Source: Syntrophaceae bacterium UBA6109 (lineage in GTDB: Bacteria; Desulfobacterota; Syntrophia; Syntrophales; UBA6109). Taken from it: a stretch of 10,329 bases of DNA. The stretch spans positions 1 to 10,329 of the forward strand of contig DIWJ01000094.1 of assembly GCA_002428445.1 (NCBI GenBank), read 5' to 3'. A program made the translations under genes and the position numbers. Below, in pieces: positions 1 to 6,931 of the stretch (positions are counted from its first letter, which is position 1; each line of letters starts with the position of its first letter). Under the pieces are notes generated by a model, which was not told where the DNA came from, did not search any database, and was given only the letters and a program-made list of their open reading frames with translations.

Positions 1-44
1 TTTCAACATAGAGGGGACGACAAAATGGAACGCGGGGATGACCG
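1..44 (+). repeat. Left window-end inverted repeat with repeat-tail fragments
   Basis: TTTCAACATAGAGGG (1-15) is the exact reverse complement of 10312-10326. Looser similarity continues to about base 44 and includes two tail-like pieces, GGGGACGACA and CGGGGATGACC. It probably marks the broken edge of a repeat. Confidence 0.75.
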
Positions 45-47
45 AAA

Positions 48-2123
48 GTGGGGGGAATCTTGGCCGGAGAGACGGTTCTCGGCATCTGGGACGGTCATGA
101 CGCCGGGGCGGCGCTGCTTCGCGGCGGCGATGTGCTCTTCGCCATCAACGAGGAGCGTCTTTCGCGCCGCAAACTCGACGTCGGCTTCCCCCATCTGTCC
201 ATCGCCGCCTGCCTGAAATTTGCGGGACTGGAAGCTTCGCAGATCCGGACCGTCGCCGCCTCGACGACGGATCCCGCCAAGACGCTGACCCGCCTCTTTC
301 CGTCTCTCAAGGAAGAGTACTACCTGATCCGGCGCCGCAAGAAGCCGCCGCGCCGGCTCGATCCCCTGCGCAAGGCCTTCAAGTACCGATTCACGGAACT
401 GGGGCCGAACTTCCTTTCGCGGGCGCTGAGCCGGGCCCATCTTTCGTCGGTCCTGGAGAAGGCCGGTTTCCGCGACTTTCAGCTCGACCTTGTCGATCAT
501 CACACCGCCCATGCCGCGTCCGCCGCTTTCTGCAGCGGTTTCCCCGAGGCGCTCGTCCTTACCCTCGACGGCGTCGGCGACGGCCTCTCCGGTTCGGCCT
601 GGCAGCTGCGGGACGGCAGCCTCGATCTGCTGAAGGCCTTCCCCGCGAACACCTCGCTCGGCATCTTCTTCGAACACGTGACCAACCTCATGAACATGCG
701 GGAACTGGAAGACGAGGGGAAGGTCATGGCGCTCGCGAACTACGCCTATCCCGTTCCGGACGAGGAGAACCCCCTCATGGGAATCGTCGCGGCCGACGCC
801 GAGGCGCTCGTCTCCCCCTACACGTCGACGGCCATGTTCCGCGAACTCAAGCGGATCATCTGGCGCTACCCCTCGGAGCAATTCGCCTACATGGCGCAGC
901 GCGCGCTGGAGCATTGCGCCCTCGGACTCGTCCGCGGCCTCGCACAGCGGACCGGCGCGCGGCGGATCGCCGCCGCCGGCGGCGTATTTTCCAACATCAA
1001 GATGAACATGGCGATCGCCGCGCTGCCCGGGATCGAACGGATCTACGTCTTCCCGCACATGGGGGACGGGGGCCTCGCCCTCGGCGCCGCGATGGAATCG
1101 AACCGCCGCCGCCACGCCGTATCCTCCTACACCCTCAAGGATCTCTACCTGGGCCCGTCCTTTTCGCAGGCGGAGATAGGAGAAGCGCTGGAGAAGTGCG
1201 GGGCGGACAACCTTGTCACCCCCGCGAAGGCGGGGGGCCAGCGCTCTGATTATGCACCGGGCACGGAAACAAACGCAAAGACCCTGGATTCCCGCTTTCG
1301 CGGGAATGACAAGAGCGATGAACCTTCTGTCGTCCCCGCGAAGGCGGGGACCCAGCTCTCTGGTTACGCGCCCGCCGCGGAAAGCAAAGACTCAAGACCC
1401 TGGATTCCCGCTTTCGCGGGAATGACAGACGAAGGAATGGATTCCCGCCTGCGCGGGAATGACACCCTTCGACAAGCGGCGGGTGACAAGAAGAGTCATT
1501 GCGAGGAGCCCGAAGGGCGACGCGGCAATCTCGCCCCGGAACCCCCTCTGCACGTCAGCCGTCCGGACGACCTGCCCGCCGTCGCGGCGCGCGCCATCCT
1601 CGACGGCGAGATCGTCCTGTGGTTCATGGGGCGCCTGGAAATCGGCCCGCGGGCGCTCGGCGGCCGGAGCATCCTCGCGCGCTCGGACCGCCGGGACGTC
1701 AAGGACCGCCTCAACGTGCTCCTCAAGAAGCGCGTCTGGTACCAGCCCTTCTGCCCCAGCATGGTGATCGAGGATGCGGCGGAACTCCTCTTCACGGAGG
1801 GGCAGGACATCGGCGACAACCGCTTCATGACGATGGCCTTCCGCGTGCGGCAAGATCGATTGCCCCTCATGGAGGGCGTCGTCAATATCGACGGCACCTG
1901 CCGTCCCCACTTCGTCGCGGGGGAGAATCCCCCCTACCGGAAAATGCTGGAACGGATCAAGGCGGAAACGGGTTTCGGCGTCGTGCTGAATACGAGCTTC
2001 AACATCCACGGCGAGCCGATGGTCTGCTCGCCGGCGGAGGCCCTCTTCATGCTCCGGGAGACGGGCATCCGCTATCTCTTTCTGGAGGATCTGCTCGTTG
2101 AGAACCTGGCTGCAAAGGATTGA
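48..2123 (+). CDS. NodU/CmcH/TobZ-family carbamoyltransferase with an in-frame repeat insertion between its two domains
   Basis: Likely transfers a carbamoyl group from carbamoyl phosphate (through carbamoyl-adenylate in this family) to a hydroxyl of a sugar or glycan in the cytoplasm. The N-terminal Kae1/TsaD-like domain (about residues 1-388) shows GIWDGHDAGAAL near the start, the metal-site cluster DHHTAHA (H151, H155), D174 in LTLDGVGDG, GKVMALA, and D340 in HMGDGG. The C-terminal YrdC-like domain (about 501-691) shows GRLEIGPRALGGRS with R535 and R540, then KKRVWYQPFCPS and LNTSFNIHGEP. Residues about 389-500 are not family sequence: they encode two dispersed palindromic repeats, a half arm and a second repeat type, all without a stop. 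Without them the length is about 580 residues, normal for the family. The start is uncertain: GTG at 48 is used, and TTG at 60 would also keep the whole domain. It overlaps the downstream glycosyltransferase gene by 26 bases, so the two are probably translated together. The exact acceptor is unknown. Confidence 0.93.
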   Translation: MGGILAGETVLGIWDGHDAGAALLRGGDVLFAINEERLSRRKLDVGFPHLSIAACLKFAGLEASQIRTVAASTTDPAKTLTRLFPSLKEEYYLIRRRKKPPRRLDPLRKAFKYRFTELGPNFLSRALSRAHLSSVLEKAGFRDFQLDLVDHHTAHAASAAFCSGFPEALVLTLDGVGDGLSGSAWQLRDGSLDLLKAFPANTSLGIFFEHVTNLMNMRELEDEGKVMALANYAYPVPDEENPLMGIVAADAEALVSPYTSTAMFRELKRIIWRYPSEQFAYMAQRALEHCALGLVRGLAQRTGARRIAAAGGVFSNIKMNMAIAALPGIERIYVFPHMGDGGLALGAAMESNRRRHAVSSYTLKDLYLGPSFSQAEIGEALEKCGADNLVTPAKAGGQRSDYAPGTETNAKTLDSRFRGNDKSDEPSVVPAKAGTQLSGYAPAAESKDSRPWIPAFAGMTDEGMDSRLRGNDTLRQAAGDKKSHCEEPEGRRGNLAPEPPLHVSRPDDLPAVAARAILDGEIVLWFMGRLEIGPRALGGRSILARSDRRDVKDRLNVLLKKRVWYQPFCPSMVIEDAAELLFTEGQDIGDNRFMTMAFRVRQDRLPLMEGVVNIDGTCRPHFVAGENPPYRKMLERIKAETGFGVVLNTSFNIHGEPMVCSPAEALFMLRETGIRYLFLEDLLVENLAAKD
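1214..1311 (+). repeat. Dispersed palindromic repeat, full copy inside the carbamoyltransferase gene (copy A)
   Basis: The left arm 1214-1241 begins TGTCACCCCCGCG. A 42-nt spacer follows, then the right arm 1284-1311 with core ATTCCCGCTTTCGCGGGAAT. It is read in frame as VTPAKAGGQ, then DYAP, then LDSRFRGND. Its spacer is 2 nt shorter than the other in-gene copies, which moves the right arm to another reading frame that is also open. Confidence 0.9.
1328..1464 (+). repeat. Dispersed palindromic repeat, full copy plus extra right half arm (copy B) inside the carbamoyltransferase gene
   Basis: Full copy 1328-1427: left arm 1328-1355, 44-nt spacer, right arm 1400-1427. An extra right arm at 1439-1464 follows with an altered loop (CCTG). 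It is read in frame as VVPAKAGTQ, then WIPAFAGMT, then MDSRLRGND. The order full copy plus half arm is the same as in the hydrolase gene. Confidence 0.9.
1495..1530 (+). repeat. Second palindromic repeat family, 36 bp, inside the carbamoyltransferase gene
   Basis: It begins GTCATTGCGAGG and ends CGCGGCAATC around the inner hairpin GCCCGAAGGGC (1508-1518). The outer ends ATTGC and GCAAT also pair. It matches 9538-9573 on the other strand with few differences and is unrelated to the first family, although it sits about 30 bases after it. It is read in frame here as SHCEEPEGRRGN. Confidence 0.85.
2084..2089 (+). promoter_or_regulatory. Ribosome binding site GGAGGA supporting the TTG start at 2098
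   Basis: GGAGGA lies 8 bases before TTG 2098, inside the end of the carbamoyltransferase gene. It is the best-spaced Shine-Dalgarno sequence for the glycosyltransferase gene. It supports the rare TTG start over the next in-frame ATG, about 120 bases later, which would lose the first membrane segment. Confidence 0.7.
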
Positions 2124-3882
2124 AAAAAGCGCATCGTTCCCGTGGGTCCTGGGTGTTCTGTACGCCGTCTTCGCAGTCGGCCTCGTCTGGGCCGTGGCGG
2201 GCATCAGCCGCTTCCGGATGGAACAGGCGCTCACCGTCTGGGTCCCCTGGAACCTCCGCACCGCCTTCCTGCTCCTGATCCTCGGCCTCTTCGCCTGCCG
2301 CCGCGATCTCAAGGCGGCCTTCGGGGACGTCTTTCTCCGGGAAGGCGAACCGGGGCGAAAGGGCATCGGCGGGATCTTCGGCCGGCTCTCGCCCGGCGGC
2401 GCCGCCCTCCTCGTTCTTCTCGCCGGCGCTCTGGTCCTCGTCGTTTTCGCGACGGAGCGGACGCACCGCATCTTCTTCGACGAAGACATCTACGCCAACA
2501 TGGCGCAGACCATCGCCGCGGCCGGCAAGGCCGGGATGTGCACCTACGGCACCTTCGAGTACGGCGAGTACTTCCCGAACCTGCTTTCGTACAACAAGGA
2601 TCCCGCCGGCTGGCCCTTCCTGATGAGCCTCGTGTTCCAGCTCTTCGGGACGAACGAACTCTTCGCCTTCCTGCTGAACAACCTCGTCTACGGCCTGGGC
2701 ATCGTCATCGCCTTCTTCATCGCCCGGACGATCGGGGGAGGGGCGGTTGCATCCTGGTTCGCGGCGGCCGTCTTCGCCCTCGCCCCGCACAACCTCATCT
2801 GGTCCAATACGCTCGCGGCGGAGCCCCCGGCGGCCCTCTTCGGCGGCATCGTCGCGCTGCTCCTCTTTCTCTATGTCCGCAGCGGAGAGAATCGCCACCT
2901 CTTTCTCCTTGCCGCCGCCGCGCCGCTCGCCTGCGCGATGCGGCCCGAATCCGGCATGATCGTGTTCTGGGCGGCCACCGCCCTCCTCGCGCTTCGTCCG
3001 GAGCTTCTCAAGAAAAGGGAATTCTGGGCGATGGGCCTGATGGCTGCGGTCCTCATCGCGCCGCAAGTCCTGCACACCTTCGCCATGTCGGGCGAATCCT
3101 GGGGAGCGACCGGGCCGAAGTTCTCACTCGCGTTTTTCGCCAAGAACATCGCCGTCAACGGCCCCTATTACCTGAACAATGCCGGGTTCCCGGCGGTCTT
3201 TTCGCTCCTGGCCCTCTTCGGCCTGCTGTCAAGGGGGGCGCGCCGGGAGAAGGCGCTGCTGATCCTGTGGTTCGTCCTCTTCTGGGGGATCTTCCTCTTC
3301 TTCTATGCAGGGAGCTACAAGTACGGGGCGGACGTGCGGTTTGCACTGCTTTCGTTCATGCCGCTCGCCGTTCTGGCGGGTCTGGGAGGGGAGGCTGTCG
3401 CAAGGTGGGCGGCAGGCGCGATAAAGGACCTCGCGCCGCCGGTGGGAGGAAATTCAATCGCCGCAACCGCCGGGGCGCTGGCGATCGTCGCCCTGTTCTT
3501 GTGGACGAGCTTTCTGCCGCTCATCAGGCTGGAGGGCCAGGAGGCCTGGGGGGCGCGGTCCGATCACCGCTTTGCCCGGGAGGCCGTCGAAAAGATCCCG
3601 GAGCGGTCGATTGTCCTCACCCATGTTCCGACCATGTTCCTCGTCTGGGGACGCAGCGCGATTTCGCCGAACATCGGGATCAGCGACCAGCCGCTGGTCT
3701 GGGACCTGATGCAGAGATACCGGGGGCATGTCTATTTCCACTGGGGGTACTGGTGCAATACGAAGGCGGACAGCAACCGGCAGATATGCGAGGAGATCTC
3801 CCGGAAATACAAGATGGAGCCGGCGGCCCAGGCCCGCGAACAGGATCACGAGTACGGGCTGTACAAGCTGACGTTCAAGTAA
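2098..3882 (+). CDS. GT-C fold membrane glycosyltransferase (PMT/ArnT-like, GT39/GT83 type)
   Basis: A 594-residue polytopic membrane protein. It probably transfers a sugar from a polyprenyl-phosphate donor to an acceptor on the outer face of the inner membrane. After a first membrane segment (about residues 15-37) and another near 57-68, the first periplasmic loop carries FFDEDIYANMAQTIA with the acidic pair D128/E129, the usual GT-C catalytic motif. A second family landmark is AAEPPAALF with E242 after two further hydrophobic helices. KYGADVRFALLSFMPLAVLAG matches the late RY/P membrane motif of the family. The C-terminal 120 residues are soluble and end FK. The TTG start follows a good ribosome binding site and overlaps the carbamoyltransferase gene, which argues for a shared operon and pathway. 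Donor and acceptor cannot be named. It resembles the ArnT/PMT superfamily in general, not ArnT itself. Confidence 0.85.
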   Translation: MRTWLQRIEKSASFPWVLGVLYAVFAVGLVWAVAGISRFRMEQALTVWVPWNLRTAFLLLILGLFACRRDLKAAFGDVFLREGEPGRKGIGGIFGRLSPGGAALLVLLAGALVLVVFATERTHRIFFDEDIYANMAQTIAAAGKAGMCTYGTFEYGEYFPNLLSYNKDPAGWPFLMSLVFQLFGTNELFAFLLNNLVYGLGIVIAFFIARTIGGGAVASWFAAAVFALAPHNLIWSNTLAAEPPAALFGGIVALLLFLYVRSGENRHLFLLAAAAPLACAMRPESGMIVFWAATALLALRPELLKKREFWAMGLMAAVLIAPQVLHTFAMSGESWGATGPKFSLAFFAKNIAVNGPYYLNNAGFPAVFSLLALFGLLSRGARREKALLILWFVLFWGIFLFFYAGSYKYGADVRFALLSFMPLAVLAGLGGEAVARWAAGAIKDLAPPVGGNSIAATAGALAIVALFLWTSFLPLIRLEGQEAWGARSDHRFAREAVEKIPERSIVLTHVPTMFLVWGRSAISPNIGISDQPLVWDLMQRYRGHVYFHWGYWCNTKADSNRQICEEISRKYKMEPAAQAREQDHEYGLYKLTFK

Positions 3883-3886
3883 GGTC

Positions 3887-4004
3887 TGTCGTCCCCGCGC
3901 AGGCGGGGACCCAGCGCTCTACTCTGCTCGGACGTTACAGAAAAAACCAAGGACACTGGATTCCCGCTTTCGCGGGAATGACAGAAAAGAAAACGGGAAT
4001 GACA
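3887..4004 (+). repeat. Dispersed palindromic repeat (copy D) with tail between two convergent genes
   Basis: Left arm 3887-3914 starts 4 bases after the GT-C stop codon. A 41-nt spacer follows, then the right arm 3956-3983 and a tail half stem ACGGGAATGACA at 3993-4004. It fills nearly all of the 148-base gap between the convergent GT-C and O-antigen ligase-like genes. Its hairpins could help end or protect both transcripts, but neither is followed by a clean T-run, so I do not call a terminator. Confidence 0.9.
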
Positions 4005-4030
4005 AAGGACGAAAATGCGATGACAGACGC

Positions 4031-6190
4031 TCACACCGGCGCTTCGCCCAGCGCCTGGCGGATGTGTTCATCGTCGGTGTAGAAGCTCTTCAGATAGTTG
4101 CGGATTTCGTCCTGCAAGTTCTTCCGCTTTCCGATCAGCTGCCGGGCCATGTCGTAGTGCCAGCAGGCCCTCGACCAGGCTGCGGCGCTTTCCATCCGCG
4201 CCGGTCCGAGGTTCCGCGACCGCATCACCCAGTAGTGGCCCATGCTGACGTGCAGACGCGGCTGGATGCCCCACGTCCCGCCGAAGTATGCCCCCCGTTC
4301 CATCGCGGTGTCCGCCGCCTTCATCCAGCGGGTCATGTAGTCCTTCTCGCGCCACATGTAGCTGTATTCCCAGCCGAGCATGACGTGGTACTCCGCGTTG
4401 AAGGGGTTCAGGCGCGCGGCCCGTTCGAGCGTTTCGATGATGGGTCCGTGCGAGCGCTGCCATGCTTCCTGGTCCTGGGTCTCCTGAATGGCGATGTCTC
4501 TTTTCGATGCCAGCGCCTGTGCCAGCCGGAAGGAGTAGGCGGCGTTGCCGCCGTCCCAGGCGAGCGCCCGCTCGATGAACCCGGCGGGGGGAGTCGCAGG
4601 CAGGTTCAGCGTCTTTCTCACCTGCGTGTGGCAGTAGGATTCCGCGACAAAATGCCGCACCGTCGCCGCGCCGGCCCAGAGAAGAACGAGGAGCGCAACC
4701 CCGGCGGCGATCGCGCCGGTCCAGCGCAGGGGAAGGACGCGGATCTCTGCGCCTGCTTCCGCCGGCTTGTGCCCGCCGTCCAGCCGCAGCGAGGCGATGC
4801 CGATCGCCAGCACGGCGGCAAGGAGCAGGACGTTCGCGGGGCGGTGCAGGTTGAAGTCGAAGAAGGAATGCACCGCCAGGGCCGCCATCGCAGTGTACAT
4901 CGCCGCGCCCATGCAGACGGAAAAGGAATTCCGGCGCTGGAGCCAGAGTCTCCCGGTGCGGAAGATGAACCAGGCGAGGCAGGCAAGCAGGATCAGCATG
5001 CCCGCAATGCCCGTCTCCACGAGGAGCTGCGCCCAGTCGTTGTGCGCGTAGTCGATGATGAGGCCCTCTAATCCCTGCTCGTGGAACTTGAGAAAGGCGT
5101 GCTGGAAGTTGCCGACGCCCAGTCCCGTCGCGGCATAGTTGTCGAAGAGCTGCATGGCATTTTCCAGGTAGCGGAGGCGCGCTTCATGGCCGATGTCGAT
5201 TGTCTGGAAACGGCTCACCGTGTAATCGATCCCGGCGATCAGGGCGTAGACGGTGGTCAGCGCGAAGAGCGCCAGGACGATCCGCCCCTTTTTCCGCTGG
5301 TCCTTCCGGATGTAGAAGAGCAGCCCCATGACGAGAAGGGCGAAGGCAGCGGAGATGACGCCTCCGCGCGAAGCGGAGAGGATCAGCCCCACGCCCATCA
5401 CCACGCCCGAAAAGAGGATGAGGAACCGCTGCAGGTGGAAGCGCTCGCCGGAGAAGATGCCGAGGATGCGGTCCTTCAGCCGACGGCGGCTGTAAGATCG
5501 CCGGGAACTGGTGCGGCGCCCGGCGGTGAAGGCGCCGGCATAGCCGATGGCGAGGGCGATGCCCATCTCCATGAAGCCCGCGAAGTGGTTGCGGTTGAGG
5601 TAGGTGCCCTGCACGCTCTTGTCGAGCAGTACATGCGGCAGCCACAATGCCTGATGGTGCCCGGAGTAGGTCTCGGCGATGCCGTAGAGGGCCTGGAAAC
5701 AGCCGGCGATAAGAAGAACCATGACGAGCGTCTCGATGCGGTCGCGGGTCTTCAACGTCTGCAGGAGGCCCAGGAAGAAGAGGCCGTAGACGACCCAGCG
5801 GATCAGCGAGAGCTTCACGGGATGGACGTAGGGGGCGATGGCGAACCATGGCCTCGATGCCGCGGCGGAGCCGGCCTGCGAGGCGGGCAGGGAGTTTCCG
5901 CCCACCGCGGCGGATTCCGGCGAGATCCACAGAAGGAGCGTTTCCGGGAGGGGCGTCATCTGAAAGACGAGATAGACGGCGAAGAGCCAGATCAGCGGAT
6001 CGAGGTCGGTCTTCGGCGCGCGGAAAACCCAGGTCCCGTTTTCCCGGACAATGCCGGCGCGCAGGAGCAGGACGCTCGCCGCCAGGATGCCGAGGAAGAC
6101 GAGCGTATAGGTCCACACGTCCGTGAGTCCGAAGAGAAGAGGACCCAGAACAAGGCAGATCAGATAGATGCCGAAGGCGGTCTTTTCCAT
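4031..6190 (-). CDS. O-antigen ligase/polymerase-like membrane protein (Wzy_C domain) with a soluble C-terminal domain
   Basis: A 719-residue protein of the WaaL/Wzy-like superfamily, which joins lipid-linked glycan chains to an acceptor or polymerises repeat units at the outer face of the inner membrane. About ten to twelve hydrophobic segments fill residues 1-520. Landmarks are GTYLNRNHFAGFMEMG (H202), SASRGG with R275, GLGVGNF, and DYAHNDWAQLLVETG with H383 in the large periplasmic loop; this Arg/His pair is typical of the active site. The last 200 residues are soluble and helical (NPFNAEYHVMLGWEYSY, then MTRWMKAADTA), resembling the TPR-like tails of long members, though no repeat is clear. 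The ATG at 6190 has only a weak AAAGA leader, and a dispersed repeat begins 8 bases upstream, so any promoter lies in or beyond the repeats. It converges with the GT-C gene. Ligase and polymerase cannot be told apart from sequence. Confidence 0.87.
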   Translation of the reverse strand: MEKTAFGIYLICLVLGPLLFGLTDVWTYTLVFLGILAASVLLLRAGIVRENGTWVFRAPKTDLDPLIWLFAVYLVFQMTPLPETLLLWISPESAAVGGNSLPASQAGSAAASRPWFAIAPYVHPVKLSLIRWVVYGLFFLGLLQTLKTRDRIETLVMVLLIAGCFQALYGIAETYSGHHQALWLPHVLLDKSVQGTYLNRNHFAGFMEMGIALAIGYAGAFTAGRRTSSRRSYSRRRLKDRILGIFSGERFHLQRFLILFSGVVMGVGLILSASRGGVISAAFALLVMGLLFYIRKDQRKKGRIVLALFALTTVYALIAGIDYTVSRFQTIDIGHEARLRYLENAMQLFDNYAATGLGVGNFQHAFLKFHEQGLEGLIIDYAHNDWAQLLVETGIAGMLILLACLAWFIFRTGRLWLQRRNSFSVCMGAAMYTAMAALAVHSFFDFNLHRPANVLLLAAVLAIGIASLRLDGGHKPAEAGAEIRVLPLRWTGAIAAGVALLVLLWAGAATVRHFVAESYCHTQVRKTLNLPATPPAGFIERALAWDGGNAAYSFRLAQALASKRDIAIQETQDQEAWQRSHGPIIETLERAARLNPFNAEYHVMLGWEYSYMWREKDYMTRWMKAADTAMERGAYFGGTWGIQPRLHVSMGHYWVMRSRNLGPARMESAAAWSRACWHYDMARQLIGKRKNLQDEIRNYLKSFYTDDEHIRQALGEAPV

Positions 6191-6198
6191 TCTTTATT

Positions 6199-6318
6199 TG
6201 TCGTCCCCGCGTAGGCGGGGACCCAGCTCTCTACTCTACACGGAAGTCACAGAACAAACCCAGGATCCTGGATTCCCGCTTTCGCGGGAATGACAAAAAA
6301 AGAAAACGGGAACGACAC
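6199..6318 (+). repeat. Dispersed palindromic repeat (copy E) with tail, upstream of the O-antigen ligase-like gene
   Basis: Left arm 6199-6226 contains the perfect 8-bp stem GTCCCCGC/GCGGGGAC with a GTAG loop. The spacer is 41 nt and the right arm is 6268-6295. A tail with CGGGAACGACA follows at 6307-6317. The hairpin ends 12 bases before the ligase-like gene's start codon, so it lies in that gene's leader. Confidence 0.9.
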
Positions 6319-6333
6319 ATTAAAGAAACCTTG

Positions 6334-6361
6334 TGTCGTCCCCGCGCAGGCGGGGACCCAG
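6334..6361 (+). repeat. Isolated left half arm just beyond the GIY-YIG stop codon (F)
   Basis: A 28-bp left arm with a GCAG loop and no spacer or right arm of its own. The preceding linker (ATTAAAGAAACC) resembles the linker before copy H, so it looks like the start of an array unit interrupted by the nuclease gene. With the left arm at 6669-6696 it forms a direct repeat around that gene. Confidence 0.9.
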
Positions 6362-6370
6362 AAATCTCTT

Positions 6371-6658
6371 TCAAACGATTTCGCAATATAAATCTTTCCA
6401 TTCGGGATTCTCTTTTTCAATAAGTTCCAGCTTCCATTTCCTGTTCCAATTCTTCAACTGCTTCTCTCTTGCAATGGCATCCACAACATCAGCGTATGCT
6501 TCGTAGTATACAAGGCTGTGAATGTCATATTTTTCCGTGAATCCTTCGGCAAGATTCTCTTTGTGTTCATGGACTCTTTTTCTTAAGTCGCTTGTCACAC
6601 CGACATACAGCGTTCCGTTCCTTTTGCTTGCGAGAATGTAGACGTAATATTGCTTCAT
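6371..6658 (-). CDS. Small GIY-YIG endonuclease embedded in the dispersed repeats
   Basis: A complete 95-residue single-domain GIY-YIG nuclease. It shows YYVYIL (Y5, Y7), LYVGVT (Y18, G20), the arginine helix DLRKRVHEHK (R28, H32), REKQLKNWNRKWK with the metal-binding glutamate E65, and the tail NPEWKDLY. All usual catalytic positions are present, so it should be active. The ATG at 6658 is preceded by GAGAAG as a ribosome binding site. The gene is about 40% GC by eye against about 65% around it, a sign of separate ancestry. It is wrapped in repeats: a left arm (6334-6361) ends 9 bases beyond the stop, and a full copy begins 10 bases upstream of the start. Related stand-alone members are often annotated as UvrC-like or excinuclease ABC subunit C-like, but this is not a repair excinuclease. 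As I recall, a Neisseria branch (Ssn) cuts single-stranded DNA at genome-dispersed repeats; that function here is an inference from context. Confidence 0.93.
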   Translation of the reverse strand: MKQYYVYILASKRNGTLYVGVTSDLRKRVHEHKENLAEGFTEKYDIHSLVYYEAYADVVDAIAREKQLKNWNRKWKLELIEKENPEWKDLYCEIV

Positions 6659-6668
6659 TGCTTCTCGT

Positions 6669-6765
6669 TGTCGTCCCCGCGTAGGCGGGGACCCAGCTCT
6701 CTACTCTGCACGGAAGTCACAGAACAAACCCAAGGCCCTGGATTCCCGCTTTCGCGGGAATGACA
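6669..6765 (+). repeat. Dispersed palindromic repeat (copy G) immediately upstream of the GIY-YIG gene
   Basis: Left arm 6669-6696 with a GTAG loop, 41-nt spacer, right arm 6738-6765. It begins 10 bases from the nuclease start codon, leaving room only for the ribosome binding site. It differs from copy H at one base in 97. Confidence 0.93.
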
Positions 6766-6783
6766 AATTAAAAGAAACTTTTT

Positions 6784-6902
6784 TGTCGTCCCCGCGTAGG
6801 CGGGGACCCAGCTCTCTACTCTGCACGGAAGTCACAGACCAAACCCAAGGCCCTGGATTCCCGCTTTCGCGGGAATGACAAAAAGAAAAAACGGGAATGA
6901 CA
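6784..6902 (+). repeat. Dispersed palindromic repeat (copy H) with tail
   Basis: Left arm 6784-6811, 41-nt spacer, right arm 6853-6880, then an A-rich linker and the tail ACGGGAATGACA ending near 6902. Copies G and H with their linkers fill the 266-base gap between the nuclease and hydrolase genes. I see no other gene or clear promoter there. Confidence 0.92.
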
Positions 6903-6931
6903 AATGAGAGTTCGCGTCCGTCTCTCATTTG
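6901..6931 (-). terminator. Candidate hairpin spanning the stop codon of the hydrolase-like gene
   Basis: CAAATGAGAG (6901-6910) pairs perfectly with CTCTCATTTG (6922-6931) around an 11-nt loop. On the minus strand it covers the TGA stop and is followed, 9 bases later, by two T-rich runs opposite 6880-6891. The stem is AT-rich and the T-run is distant, so this is only a weak terminator candidate. It may simply be an inverted duplication at a repeat insertion edge. Confidence 0.35.

Noticed and set aside
3..1115. Minus-strand open frame opposite the carbamoyltransferase
   Set aside because: It overlaps conserved carbamoyltransferase motifs, has low-complexity composition and no recognisable domain, so it is a shadow frame.
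3887..3983. Classical bidirectional rho-independent terminator between the convergent genes
   Set aside because: The hairpins are strong but neither is followed on its reading strand by a clear run of T residues. They are also identical in kind to copies lying inside coding sequence, where termination would be harmful.
2142..4082. A 646-codon plus-strand frame overlapping the GT-C gene
   Set aside because: Arg/Pro-rich translation typical of an out-of-frame reading of GC-rich DNA. The GT-C frame has membrane helices and the catalytic DE motif.
6371..6658. Assignment of the GIY-YIG gene as UvrC or a DNA-repair excinuclease
   Set aside because: It has only the 95-residue nuclease domain and none of the UvrC helix-hairpin-helix or second nuclease domains.
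6199..6902. Possible CRISPR array
   Set aside because: The repeats are 97 bp composite palindromes with near-identical internal spacers and irregular short linkers. There are no unique 30-40 bp spacers and no cas genes.
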